Shown here one piece after another: positions 18,229 to 27,391 of a DNA stretch of 64,000 nt. Below the pieces are notes generated by a model that was not told the origin of the DNA, made no database searches, and was given only the letters and a program-made list of their open reading frames with translations. The DNA lies in assembly GCF_022346885.1 (NCBI RefSeq), contig NZ_JAKRNK010000002.1, positions 992,001 to 1,056,000 of the forward strand, given 5' to 3'. A program made the translations under genes and the position numbers. Within the stretch, counting starts at the first letter, position 1. Each line of letters starts with the position of its first letter. The DNA is from Paenibacillus sp. ACRRX (GTDB taxonomy: Bacteria; Bacillota; Bacilli; Paenibacillales; Paenibacillaceae).

Positions 18229-19721
18229 CGGTTCAATCCCCTTATCGCTTCTTCCGCAACCTTACGGTCGTCGAAATCATGAATTTCTTTGCCGATCAAC
18301 TGATACGTTTCATGGCCCTTCCCCGCAATCAATACTACATCGCGAGGGCTTGCCTTTTCAATAGCTTTCATAATTGCAGCTCGACGATCCACAATTAACT
18401 CATAGCGCTCCTTAGATACTCTATCCACCTTCAGGCCTTCTTCAATATCAAGCAAAATGAGGTTTGGATCTTCCGTACGCGGGTTATCAGACGTTACATA
18501 AATATAGTCCGCATACTTCGCTGCAATCTGCCCCATAATCGGCCGCTTCTTCCTATCTCTGTCACCACCGCATCCAAATACGCAATAAACATGGCCTTCA
18601 GCGAACTCTTTTACGGTACTCAGCACGTTCTCCAAGCCATCAGGCGTATGTGCATAATCAACGATTACAGAGAATGACTGCCCTGCCTGCACCGCTTCAA
18701 CACGACCAGCAACACCCTCAACTGCTTCCAAGCTCTTAACCAGATCGGCCAGTTCAATATATTCCAACAAGCCTACTGCGATTGCAGCAAGTGCGTTGTA
18801 TACGTTAAATTTACCAACCATCTTCAATTGGACGTTCGCAGAACCCTTGAACGTGTGTACTGTAAAGCTGGTGCCCTGCGCTGTTATTCGGATATTTTCC
18901 GCTCTAATATCTGCCGACTCGTGAAGTCCATACGTAACCGTCTCCGCCGTTGTTATGGACTTGAAGTACGCAGTAGCCTGATCATCTGCATTCAGGACAG
19001 CATACGAACGATCTTGTTCCTTCTCAGCAAATGTATTGCCCAAACGAGAGAAGAACAAACCTTTCGCTTCACGATAAGCTTCCATTGTTCCATGATAATC
19101 CAGGTGATCCTGTGTCAAGTTGGTAAACACTGCTGTGCGGAAGCGACAGCCTTTCACGCGCCCCTGCTCCAACGCGTGCGAAGATACTTCCATCGCGCAC
19201 GCCTGAACACCCTTGTCGGCCATATCACGCAGCGCGTGCTGCAGTTCATAGGCATTCGGTGTCGTTCCAGACATCGAGTACGTCTCATTGGCATAACGCA
19301 TCTCAATTGTTCCGATAACCCCTGTGCTTGTGCGTGCGTCAGTTAATATTTTTTCGATTAAATACGTAACTGTGGTTTTGCCATTAGTGCCCGTCACCCC
19401 AATTAAGCGGAGATCCTGGCTCGGGTGTTTATAATAAGCGTTAGACAAGACAGCTAATGCGTGCCTCGCATCCTTGACAATTAATTGAGGGATATTGATC
19501 TCTAGCTCCCGCTCAACGACCAACGCTGCTGCACCGGCTTCAATTGCTTGTGGTGCGTAACGGTGTCCATCATCAGCCGTTCCGGAAATACAGAAGAATA
19601 AATCCCCCTTCTGCACACGCCGTGAATCGACAGCAAGACCACTAAACACGGTATTTCCGTCTCCAATTAATGACGCTGTTACTACTTGAGAAGTTGCTAC
19701 TGCTAAGTTCATCTGCTGCAT
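18225..19721 (-). CDS. murE: UDP-MurNAc-L-alanyl-D-glutamate--meso-diaminopimelate ligase MurE
   Basis: This 498-residue Mur ligase adds the third residue of the stem peptide. The ATP loop is GVTGTNGKTTVTYLI. FTNLTQDHLDYHGTMEAY and VDYAHTPDGLENVL are typical. The specificity motif in VTSDNPRTEDP is DNPR, the form seen in meso-diaminopimelate enzymes (lysine enzymes differ), so this organism should have mDAP peptidoglycan. The ATG at 19721 follows GGAGGAATAACTG, which overlaps the spoVD stop. It ends in overlap with murF. Confidence 0.97.
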   Translation of the reverse strand: MQQMNLAVATSQVVTASLIGDGNTVFSGLAVDSRRVQKGDLFFCISGTADDGHRYAPQAIEAGAAALVVERELEINIPQLIVKDARHALAVLSNAYYKHPSQDLRLIGVTGTNGKTTVTYLIEKILTDARTSTGVIGTIEMRYANETYSMSGTTPNAYELQHALRDMADKGVQACAMEVSSHALEQGRVKGCRFRTAVFTNLTQDHLDYHGTMEAYREAKGLFFSRLGNTFAEKEQDRSYAVLNADDQATAYFKSITTAETVTYGLHESADIRAENIRITAQGTSFTVHTFKGSANVQLKMVGKFNVYNALAAIAVGLLEYIELADLVKSLEAVEGVAGRVEAVQAGQSFSVIVDYAHTPDGLENVLSTVKEFAEGHVYCVFGCGGDRDRKKRPIMGQIAAKYADYIYVTSDNPRTEDPNLILLDIEEGLKVDRVSKERYELIVDRRAAIMKAIEKASPRDVVLIAGKGHETYQLIGKEIHDFDDRKVAEEAIRGLNR

Positions 19722-19724
19722 CAG

Positions 19725-21653
19725 TTATTCCTCCGTATCCTCACCCATATAAATGCGAATGGTAGTTCCTTTTTCTACTCTTGTACCCGGCTTAGGCGCC
19801 TGATGAATAACAGTAAGTCCTGCGCCAGACTTGGCCAGCTGAAAATTCACGTTCATATCTTCGTAAATATCAGTCAGCGTCTTACCCACGAGGTTCGGGA
19901 CCGTAACTAATGGCTGCTCATCAAAGCGATATTCTCGCTTCACCTGATCTTGTCTCGGCTTGACTCCAAGCACATGCAGCGCATCCTCCATAATACGTTT
20001 TACGATCGGTGCTGCAATCAATCCACCGAATTGAATCCCTTGGGGATCATCAACGGCTGTATAAATCACAATCTTTGGATCATCGGCAGGCGCAAAGCCG
20101 ATAAAGGATACAATATGTTCATCTGGTGAATATTTACCGTTAATAACTTTCTGGGCCGTTCCTGTCTTCCCGCCTACTCGGTAACCATCAATAAACGCAT
20201 TACGGCCAGTGCCCTGAGCCACGACATGCTCAAGCGCATCCCGCACCTTCTTAGAGGTATCTGGTGAAATGACTTGACGAACCATCTCGGGTTTAACCTC
20301 ATCCACTATTAAACCTGTCTCCGGCTGGATAAAAGCTTTTGCAACATGCGGCTTATACCACTTTCCTCCATTGATAGCCGCTGACACAGCTGCAATCTGC
20401 TGAATCGGCGTCACAGATACACCTTGGCCGAATGCAGTTGTTGCCAATTCCACTGGTCCAACCTTATCCAGTCTAAACATGATGCCATTCTCTTCACCAC
20501 TCATATCGATGCCCGTCTTCTTGCCGAAGCCGAAGTTGCGTATGTACTCAAACAGCTTCTCTTTGCCCAAGCGTTGACCAAGAGCTACGAAGCCGGGATT
20601 ACATGAATTCTCGACAACTTCCAAGAATGTCTGACTGCCATGTCCGCCCTTCTTCCAGCAGCGAAGCTTGGCACCGCCAACTTCTACTCGGCCAGGATCG
20701 AAGAAATGCTCATTATACAAGTTCACCTTGCCTTCTTCAAGTGCAGCGGCCAGTGTAATAATTTTAAAGGTTGATCCTGGCTCGTAAGTCATCCATACAG
20801 GTAAATTACGGTTGTACACTTCTGCAGGATAATCCCGGTAATGTTCTGGACTGTAGTTCGGCCGACTTGCCATAGCTAGAATTTCGCCGCTATTCGGATC
20901 CATCGCGATGGAGACGATATGTTTGGGGCTTAAATCAAGCATCGCCTGATCCAACTCCCGCTCCATTATTGTCTGTATATCTTTGTCAATCGTCAATTGC
21001 AAATTTAACCCATCTCGTGGCTGTTCAAATTTTTCAGTTGAATTTGGCATTAACCGTCCCTTGGCATCGGCCAAAAATGTGATACTTCCTCGCAGGCCGC
21101 TTAATGCCGTATCATATTTGGCCTCGATGCCTGTCAGACCCTGATTGTCAATCCCCGTAAAGCCTAATATGTGTGAGGCCAAGTCCTTGTTAGGGTAAAA
21201 GCGCTTATTATCTTCTGCGACTACTATCCCTGACAGCTTTAATGCTCGGATTTGGGTCGCCAAGTCAAGCGGTATTTTGCGCCCGCCTGGTTTCAGTCGG
21301 ACAATTAAAGCTCTTTTTGTAATTTCCTTGTGCACTTTTTCTACAGACATGCCAAGTAACGGAGCAAGCTGCTCCGCTGTTTGTTGGGCATCCTTGATTT
21401 GTGCTGGCACTGCCATGACCGAAGGAGAGCTAATATTATAGGCTAATCGCTCTCCATTGCGGTCTACGATTTCCCCTCGCTTTGCGATTACAGGAATGTT
21501 GCGTCGCCAAGACTCCTCCGCCTTGGCACCCAATTCACTGCCTTGCCACAGCTGTACGTAGGCAAGACGGACGACAAGCGCCATAAAGCCAACCGCCATT
21601 AGCGCAAATCCAATGATTAGACGTTTACGGACAGTTACACCAGATACTTTCAC
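19725..21653 (-). CDS. spoVD: class B penicillin-binding protein SpoVD
   Basis: This protein of about 642 residues has a short cytoplasmic tail, one membrane helix (LIIGFALMAVGFMALVVRLAYV), a PBP dimerisation domain and a transpeptidase domain. The active-site serine is in EPGSTFKII (about residue 294), with SCN (about 350) and KTGTA further on. One C-terminal PASTA domain begins VTVPNLVGKTLTDIYEDM. The single PASTA and position right after pbpB match SpoVD, which makes spore cortex with SpoVE. GTG at 21653 is the start: GGGAGGG is six bases upstream. The longer frame from 21677 contains that site. Confidence 0.93.
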   Translation of the reverse strand: MKVSGVTVRKRLIIGFALMAVGFMALVVRLAYVQLWQGSELGAKAEESWRRNIPVIAKRGEIVDRNGERLAYNISSPSVMAVPAQIKDAQQTAEQLAPLLGMSVEKVHKEITKRALIVRLKPGGRKIPLDLATQIRALKLSGIVVAEDNKRFYPNKDLASHILGFTGIDNQGLTGIEAKYDTALSGLRGSITFLADAKGRLMPNSTEKFEQPRDGLNLQLTIDKDIQTIMERELDQAMLDLSPKHIVSIAMDPNSGEILAMASRPNYSPEHYRDYPAEVYNRNLPVWMTYEPGSTFKIITLAAALEEGKVNLYNEHFFDPGRVEVGGAKLRCWKKGGHGSQTFLEVVENSCNPGFVALGQRLGKEKLFEYIRNFGFGKKTGIDMSGEENGIMFRLDKVGPVELATTAFGQGVSVTPIQQIAAVSAAINGGKWYKPHVAKAFIQPETGLIVDEVKPEMVRQVISPDTSKKVRDALEHVVAQGTGRNAFIDGYRVGGKTGTAQKVINGKYSPDEHIVSFIGFAPADDPKIVIYTAVDDPQGIQFGGLIAAPIVKRIMEDALHVLGVKPRQDQVKREYRFDEQPLVTVPNLVGKTLTDIYEDMNVNFQLAKSGAGLTVIHQAPKPGTRVEKGTTIRIYMGEDTEE

Positions 21654-21718
21654 GTCAATCCCTCCCTTGTCCGACAATGGTTATAATCAACCTATTCCGA
21701 ACAACCACGGGTTAGAAC

Positions 21719-21754
21719 AAGCTCTTAAAAGCTATTTAGAGCTTTTAAGAGCTT
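21719..21754 (-). repeat. 15-base inverted repeat between pbpB and spoVD
   Basis: AAGCTCTTAAAAGCT (21719-21733) and AGCTTTTAAGAGCTT (21740-21754) are perfect complements with a six-base loop. In the minus direction it follows the pbpB stop, but there is no T-run. It may be a weak attenuator or an mRNA stability element separating vegetative pbpB from spoVD. Confidence 0.8.
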
Positions 21755-21769
21755 AAAGAGGGGAGGACG

Positions 21770-23992
21770 TTATTCAGTCTTCTCTTCATCCGGCTTGTCA
21801 GCTTCTAGTGCTAATGTAGGCTCAAGCTTTACATGAACGATACGTTGGCCATTTTCCGTTGACTTCGTATATTCCTTCACATAACCTTCACCTTCCATCG
21901 TAAGCTTCCACTCCAGCAAGGATGTAATCTCAAGCACGTCACGTAATGATTTGCCTTTTAACTCTGGAAGTGGCATCTTGGTAGGTTCATCGGTGAGCAA
22001 ATAAATGCGCTGCCCCACCGCTAATTCCGTACCAGGCTCAGGGTACTGCCGCTTTACTTCAACACCTGCTCCTACCGTCTCAAAGACAATGCCCTTCTCT
22101 GCAAGGCGTTTCTTGGCTTCAAACGGCTTCAGCCCTTGAATATTAGGAGCTTTAGCAAGTGTTGTCATGGTTTGTTTCTTCTCTTGGACCGATGTTTGCG
22201 ATTCAGTTGTAGTAGGTACACCCATGTGACGGAGTGATTTACTTACAATTTCCTTAAATAAAGGCGCAGCCACGAAGCCTCCGCCCGCATAAAAATCATT
22301 CGGATCATCGACGACAACGATTAAGGCGATCTTCGGATTGTCAACCGGCGCATATCCGATAAAGGATACAACGGATCTGACATCGTCATATTTACCATTA
22401 ATAACTTTAAGCGCTGTGCCCGTCTTACCCGCTACACGATAACCTTCGATATACGCATTTTTCCCTGTACCGATTTTCTGATCGGAAACGACCTGTTCCA
22501 AGTATTCGCTGACTTGCTTGGATATGTCTGGCTTCAGCACTTGACGCAGCACTTCAGGCTCACGATTCTCCACTTTGCCCGTCATCGGATCTACGATCTT
22601 CTTGACGATGTGCGGCGTCATCAACTTGCCGCCGTTCGCAACAGCAGATACCGCCATAATCTGCTGCAACGGTGTTACAACGAGCTGACCATGGCCATAA
22701 GAAGCAGCTGCAACGTCAGCCGGATATTGAAAATGTATTTTCCCGCCGATCTCGCCCGGCAGTTCAATTCCTGTCTTTTTACCAAAGCCAAATTGATCAA
22801 TATAGGACTTAAACTGTGTCTCACCGAGCTTTTCAAACCCAAGCTTGACGAAGGCGACGTTACTAGAACGCTTCAAACCTTCCAGATAAGGAATCGTGCC
22901 CCACCCAACTTTGTTATGGTCATGAATTCTTCTGCCGCCGGCTACGATACTTCCTGACTGAAAGTAATCATTTGGATTAAATAAGTTCTCTTGCACGGCA
23001 GCCGCCAGCGTTACAATTTTGAAGGTGGACCCTGGTTCATATCCTCCGCTTACTGCTAAATTGTTAAATGAACGAAGATCCTTTGCTGATTCCCAATATT
23101 TATTCGGATCAAAGGTAGGCAGGTTTGCCATACCTAGAATATCCCCTGTGCTTGGGTCAGCAGCAATGACAGTCATACTCTGCGGGCTGTACTGATTGTA
23201 CACCTTCTTCATCGCTTCTTCGATATACTGTTGGATTGTACGGTCTATCGTCAAGTAAATATTGCTGCCATCTTGAGCCGGCGCATACAATTCGTTCGCG
23301 GATGGAAGCTTGTTCCCTTGCCGATCTTTCTGATAATTAAGCTTGCCATCTGTCCCATCAAGCAAATCATTAAATTGGGACTCGATGCCACCCACTGGTT
23401 TGCCCTCTTTGTTTATGTAGCCAAGCACATGGGAAGCAAGCGTGTTTTTGGCATAGTACCTTTTAGTGTCTCTAAGCACATATAAGCCGATGTCCGCTTG
23501 TTCCGTCTGTTTTTTCAAATCGGAAATAAACGTAGTCAGCTTATCTGCAGGCTCTTGATTAATTTTCCAACCTTCACTTCTTACTTCACGATAAACATGG
23601 TATTTTCCTTTATCATTCAGCTTACGCACCAGTTGGTATAATTCATCTTCCGACTTGCCCAACACTTCATGTAATTTCTCTACGATCAAACGCTCCACGT
23701 CTATGCGGTCTTTGACCAACTTATCGTTAGTCCTCAGTTCCTGGATAACCTTTGGATTCAAAACCACATCATAAGCAGGAGCGTCCATAGCCAACACTTC
23801 GCCATTCTGGTCAAATATGGTACCGCGTTTCGCAGGGATATTTTTCTCAACAGACCATGTCGCTTCTGCCTTACTGAGCCAAAAATCCTGGTTCCACACC
23901 TGATACCAGAACAAGCGACTTATAATAACTGCAAAAAATAGTAAGAACAAGCCGCCAATTATTAACGTTCGAATTTTTATACGTTTAATCAT
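21770..23992 (-). CDS. pbpB: class B penicillin-binding protein PBP2B (FtsI type)
   Basis: This 740-residue protein has a membrane helix (TLIIGGLFLLFFAVIISRLFW), the dimerisation region RGTIFDQNGEVLAMD, and a transpeptidase domain with Ser322 in GSTFKIV, SSN and KTGTA. Two C-terminal PASTA domains are present ([20 protein letters not shown] and LPELKGKSLRDVLE), followed by an acidic tail. PBP2B crosslinks septal peptidoglycan with its SEDS partner and is held by FtsL/DivIC/DivIB. It is the second of the tandem PBP genes when compared with spoVD and lies 12 bases after ftsL. The ribosome-binding site is weak. Confidence 0.95.
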   Translation of the reverse strand: MIKRIKIRTLIIGGLFLLFFAVIISRLFWYQVWNQDFWLSKAEATWSVEKNIPAKRGTIFDQNGEVLAMDAPAYDVVLNPKVIQELRTNDKLVKDRIDVERLIVEKLHEVLGKSEDELYQLVRKLNDKGKYHVYREVRSEGWKINQEPADKLTTFISDLKKQTEQADIGLYVLRDTKRYYAKNTLASHVLGYINKEGKPVGGIESQFNDLLDGTDGKLNYQKDRQGNKLPSANELYAPAQDGSNIYLTIDRTIQQYIEEAMKKVYNQYSPQSMTVIAADPSTGDILGMANLPTFDPNKYWESAKDLRSFNNLAVSGGYEPGSTFKIVTLAAAVQENLFNPNDYFQSGSIVAGGRRIHDHNKVGWGTIPYLEGLKRSSNVAFVKLGFEKLGETQFKSYIDQFGFGKKTGIELPGEIGGKIHFQYPADVAAASYGHGQLVVTPLQQIMAVSAVANGGKLMTPHIVKKIVDPMTGKVENREPEVLRQVLKPDISKQVSEYLEQVVSDQKIGTGKNAYIEGYRVAGKTGTALKVINGKYDDVRSVVSFIGYAPVDNPKIALIVVVDDPNDFYAGGGFVAAPLFKEIVSKSLRHMGVPTTTESQTSVQEKKQTMTTLAKAPNIQGLKPFEAKKRLAEKGIVFETVGAGVEVKRQYPEPGTELAVGQRIYLLTDEPTKMPLPELKGKSLRDVLEITSLLEWKLTMEGEGYVKEYTKSTENGQRIVHVKLEPTLALEADKPDEEKTE

Positions 23993-24004
23993 ATTGCTGC
24001 CCCA

Positions 24005-24394
24005 TTACTCATTCCCGCTATCGACTTTAAATGAATGAATTTCCGCAGGCTGATCGGGCAAACGCAAGCCATTAGCCTCTGCGACCTGTCTGATCCGATC
24101 CCAATCCGATAATTGCTGCTGCTTTACTTTCAGCACGCCCATCTCGGTAGCCATTTTGTCAACTTCCCGCTTGGAGCTTTGAATCTCTCGGTTCAACGTA
24201 TAGATGTCTGCATATCTGGCAATTAGCATGAACGCAACCGCTGAATAGAATACAATCGTGAGCAGATACAGCATCTTCTCGCGCATAGGTAGACTAGCCT
24301 TACGTACAACTTTCTTAGTCGTTTCCTTATATCGTTCTTGTACCTGTGGACGCCGTTCAGGACGAACAGCTAAATTACCTCTAACATATCCCAT
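24005..24394 (-). CDS. ftsL: cell division protein FtsL
   Basis: This small bitopic protein (129 residues) has a basic cytoplasmic tail (about residues 1-38), one membrane helix (MLYLLTIVFYSAVAFMLIA) and an extracytoplasmic coiled coil (IYTLNREIQSSKREVDKMATEMGVLKVKQQQL). This is the FtsL/DivIC layout. The position between rsmH and pbpB identifies it, as sequence conservation in this family is low. It joins DivIB and DivIC to control septal synthesis and is unstable in B. subtilis. Its ATG overlaps the rsmH stop as TAATG. Confidence 0.92.
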   Translation of the reverse strand: MGYVRGNLAVRPERRPQVQERYKETTKKVVRKASLPMREKMLYLLTIVFYSAVAFMLIARYADIYTLNREIQSSKREVDKMATEMGVLKVKQQQLSDWDRIRQVAEANGLRLPDQPAEIHSFKVDSGNE

Positions 24395-25362
24395 TACCTG
24401 TTCCCCTCTCCATTCAACTTCTCGGCAATACGCAGCTTAGCGGAACGTGAGCGAGGATTGTGTTCGAGTTCTTCCTCACTTGGAAGAATAGGCTTGCGAT
24501 TCACTAAGGTTAGGCTGCCAGTACTGTTGCAGCCGCACACTGGCAAGCCTGGCGGACACGTGCATCTGCCTACGTAAGAGGTAAACGTCTTCTTGCATAT
24601 ACGATCCTCCAACGAGTGGAACGTAATAACAGCTACACGACCACCCGGGTTCAAGCATCTGACTGCCTGGTGAAGCGAATCTTCAAATGCGCCCAACTCG
24701 TCATTGACCGCTATCCGCAGCGCTTGGAAGCTTCTCTTCGCAGGATGACCGCCTGTACGACGGGCAGCTGCAGGTATCCCCTTCTTCACCAATTCAGCCA
24801 GTTGGCCTGTCGTTTCGATCGGTTCTTGCGCCCGCGCCTCTACGATAACCTTGGCAATCCGTCGTGAGAATTTTTCCTCTCCGTACTCAAACAAAATCTT
24901 CGCTATTTCCGCCTCTGACCATTCATTAACAATATCATGAGCTGTCAGAAGTCCTAACTGATCCATACGCATATCAAGCGGCGCATCATGGTTATAACTG
25001 AATCCACGGTCTCCTTCATCCAACTGGGGGGATGACACGCCTAAATCAAACAAAATGCCGTCGACTTGCGGCACGCCATTAATCTGCGGCACACCTGCTT
25101 CTAACAACGCCTCTTCCAAATGACGAAAATTCGTGCGGACAAGTGTGACACGGTCCATATATGCAGCCAAACGCTGCTTTGCATTATCATGAGCCCAGTC
25201 ATCCTGATCAAGCGCAATCAATCTTCCCTCTGCTGATAGCTTGGACGCGATCAACTCGCTATGTCCCGCACCACCAAGCGTGCAATCCACATATATACCA
25301 TCAGGACGAACGGCCAAACCGTCGACTGATTGTTCCCGCAATACTGTTATATGATGAAACAT
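24394..25362 (-). CDS. rsmH: 16S rRNA (cytosine1402-N4)-methyltransferase RsmH
   Basis: This methyltransferase of about 322 residues modifies C1402 at the ribosomal P site. It begins [15 protein letters not shown], then the SAM motif [50 protein letters not shown] and [11 protein letters not shown]. All of these are RsmH (MraW) signatures. The ATG at 25362 is the start, with GCAGGAGGA seven bases upstream; an ATG two codons earlier is too close to that site. It is second in the dcw cluster after mraZ. Confidence 0.97.
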   Translation of the reverse strand: MFHHITVLREQSVDGLAVRPDGIYVDCTLGGAGHSELIASKLSAEGRLIALDQDDWAHDNAKQRLAAYMDRVTLVRTNFRHLEEALLEAGVPQINGVPQVDGILFDLGVSSPQLDEGDRGFSYNHDAPLDMRMDQLGLLTAHDIVNEWSEAEIAKILFEYGEEKFSRRIAKVIVEARAQEPIETTGQLAELVKKGIPAAARRTGGHPAKRSFQALRIAVNDELGAFEDSLHQAVRCLNPGGRVAVITFHSLEDRICKKTFTSYVGRCTCPPGLPVCGCNSTGSLTLVNRKPILPSEEELEHNPRSRSAKLRIAEKLNGEGNR

Positions 25363-25475
25363 TTCCATTCCTCCTGCATTCCGATTCCCTCTTAGTTGTA
25401 TGCCAATATTTACTGTTTTCTAGACCTCAGTCAACGTACCTTGTGCCGATTATGTGTCTACTGAAGGCTGCTGCA

Positions 25476-25907
25476 CTAAAAATTAAAATCAACCAACGTC
25501 TCCGCAATCTCGTTAAAGGTTGACGCAGATTCATTAAAATAGTGCTCCCAAGCGCCTTTGCTCCACACTTCCACACGGTTCTGTACCCCTATAACCATAC
25601 ATTCTTTCTCAAGCTTGGCATACTCTCGCAGATGGTTCGGAATGTTAATACGGCCTTGTTTATCCCACTCGCATTCGCAAGCCCCTGAGAAGAAAAACCG
25701 CGAGAACGCACGAGCATCCGCCTTCATAAGCGGCAGCGCCTGCAGCTTCTGCTCCAACAAGCTCCACTGATCCATGGGATATACAAATAAGCATTGGTCT
25801 AATCCTCTTGTAATAATAAAAGTAGTGCCGAGATTGTCACGGAGCTTGGCAGGAATGATTAAGCGGCCTTTGTCATCGATGCTGTGTTGATATTCACCCA
25901 TGAACAT
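25476..25907 (-). CDS. mraZ: transcriptional regulator MraZ
   Basis: This 143-residue protein has two tandem SpoVT/AbrB-like halves, each with the conserved DxxGR pattern: [15 protein letters not shown] (about residues 9-23) and [15 protein letters not shown] (about 84-98). MraZ forms rings and binds direct repeats in front of its own operon, usually repressing dcw transcription. Such repeats are visible immediately upstream (25912-25958). The ATG at 25907 follows GAGGAG. It is the first gene of the cluster and lies 113 bases before rsmH. Confidence 0.97.
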   Translation of the reverse strand: MFMGEYQHSIDDKGRLIIPAKLRDNLGTTFIITRGLDQCLFVYPMDQWSLLEQKLQALPLMKADARAFSRFFFSGACECEWDKQGRINIPNHLREYAKLEKECMVIGVQNRVEVWSKGAWEHYFNESASTFNEIAETLVDFNF

Positions 25908-25911
25908 GTGC

Positions 25912-25958
25912 CACCACTCCTCTCCCTATTTCCACCACAACTCACCACTTTTCACCAC
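25912..25958 (-). promoter_or_regulatory. MraZ-binding repeats upstream of mraZ
   Basis: On the minus strand GTGGTG occurs at exact 10-base spacing at 25953-25958, 25943-25948 and 25933-25938. A degenerate copy sits around 25922-25927 (AGGGAG), and a further GTGGTG is at 25912-25917, beside the ribosome-binding site. Evenly spaced G-rich boxes in front of mraZ are the known operator form for MraZ. The repeats are seen; binding is inferred. Confidence 0.8.
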
Positions 25959-25986
25959 GACGGTTAACTTATTCGCCACACAAGCA

Positions 25987-26015
25987 AAAAATCCTGCTTG
26001 GAAGGCAGGATTTTT
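25987..26015 (-). terminator. rho-independent terminator after the DUF4349 gene
   Basis: AAAAATCCTGC (25987-25997) and GCAGGATTTTT (26005-26015) are perfect 11-base complements with a seven-base loop. The minus-strand copy ends TTTTTTG. It isolates mraZ from the upstream gene. Confidence 0.88.
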
Positions 26016-26059
26016 CTATATCCGATATTTGGTTATAATACCATTATTCCAAAATCACT

Positions 26060-27211
26060 TTACTTGTTGTTGTCTAAAGGTTCTTTTTCATTCATAGAAA
26101 CGGATGAGGAATCGCCATTCTGCTCCAAAAGAAGATCCTGTTTAGGGGCTGCTGTATTTGTTTGTTCTGCTAGCCGTCGATTATGCTCGGTATATGGATC
26201 ACTACCACTCACACCACTTGATCTTCGCTTGAATCGGATCATCCACCAAGTCGGAAGAACAAGCAGTACCAAAACAATTAAATAGGGTAACACCGCAACG
26301 GTAAAGAGCACGATATTCTTAAACAGCTCGGTAAGCGATTGAATGCTGCTTGATAATGTACTGCCAATTCGTTCTCCAAACGGAGCCGTCAGCGCCGCTC
26401 TCGTATGATCTATCTGGATCGTCTCGTATAGTCGAAACTCAATTGTAGACATTGCTACATTATTGTTTAAATATCGCATACGACCAACTATTCTTTCAAT
26501 CTCTTCTTGAACCGTATCCAGCTCGTTTGAAAATTTCAATAAATCGTTGGAATTCCCCGCCTTATCCATATATCCCAACAATCGTGACTCAACCACCCGA
26601 CGAGCCTTCAATCGTGCGCTCAAATCTACAAATTCTTCAGTGACATCCGTTGCTGAATAGCTGCGCTGAAACCTCAAATTAGGCAGCTTGTTTATCTGCT
26701 CAAGAAGGGATTGAAAACCGTCCGCAGGCACCTTCATGACATATAACCCAGCTCGTTCGTATTCCGAATACTGGTCTTCGAAAGATAAAATGTATCCACG
26801 AGCCAAGTGAATGATATCGTTAATTTGTTGCTTCGCTTTATCGTAACTCTCCACTTCCATCGTAAGGTTTGCTTTGTAGATCAGCTTACGATCCGTCTGT
26901 GCTTGTGGCTCGGACAGCACTGTTGTTACGGGATGCTCCCCCTGATCTTGGAGCGTCTTAGAATCTTCCGCCTTATCTGCGCTACTGACTTCATTATTTG
27001 CTTCTGAGGAAGCAGCAGTCGATTCCAGACGAGCCACCACATCTTGCTTGCCTCCAGAGCTAGAACAACCTGCTGCCAGTACAGCAAGGATGAACCATAA
27101 GCACACACTCACCCAAACGATAGAATGCCTGCGTATACATCTCAATCTGCATAAAATAGTTCTACCATTTCTGCTGTTCTTATTACTTTCAATTTCGCTT
27201 TTTGTTTCCAT
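26060..27211 (-). CDS. DUF4349 domain lipoprotein
   Basis: The protein has 383 residues. A basic N-terminus and hydrophobic signal end in a lipobox (AVLAAGC, Cys at about 49), so it is a membrane-anchored exported lipoprotein. A low-complexity linker follows, then the DUF4349 domain from RKLIYKANLTMEVESYDKAKQQI through SARLKARRVVESRLLGYM and a coiled-coil stretch (SNELDTVQEEIERIVGRM). A membrane helix (FTVAVLPYLIVLVLLVLPTWWMI) and a charged tail complete it. DUF4349 proteins are often found as putative anti-sigma or envelope-stress components, but no function is established. It stands alone between terminators. Confidence 0.88.
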   Translation of the reverse strand: METKSEIESNKNSRNGRTILCRLRCIRRHSIVWVSVCLWFILAVLAAGCSSSGGKQDVVARLESTAASSEANNEVSSADKAEDSKTLQDQGEHPVTTVLSEPQAQTDRKLIYKANLTMEVESYDKAKQQINDIIHLARGYILSFEDQYSEYERAGLYVMKVPADGFQSLLEQINKLPNLRFQRSYSATDVTEEFVDLSARLKARRVVESRLLGYMDKAGNSNDLLKFSNELDTVQEEIERIVGRMRYLNNNVAMSTIEFRLYETIQIDHTRAALTAPFGERIGSTLSSSIQSLTELFKNIVLFTVAVLPYLIVLVLLVLPTWWMIRFKRRSSGVSGSDPYTEHNRRLAEQTNTAAPKQDLLLEQNGDSSSVSMNEKEPLDNNK

Positions 27212-27332
27212 TACATCGCCCCTTTCTACTTTTCCTATCCCTGATATCTTGTGTCTGGATTAACAGCATAAATTCTCTGTTCATGTGTAAATCTAAGTTT
27301 GTTTATATCTGGTATTAATCCCCAAACGCAAA

Positions 27333-27362
27333 CAAGCATCGGATTGTTGCACCCGATGCTTG
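27333..27362 (-). terminator. rho-independent terminator after ahcY
   Basis: CAAGCATCGG (27333-27342) and CCGATGCTTG (27353-27362) are perfect complements. The minus strand continues TTTG. It lies 30 bases past the ahcY stop. Confidence 0.8.
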
Positions 27363-27391
27363 TGAAATATTCCAATGATAAAATGCTGATG

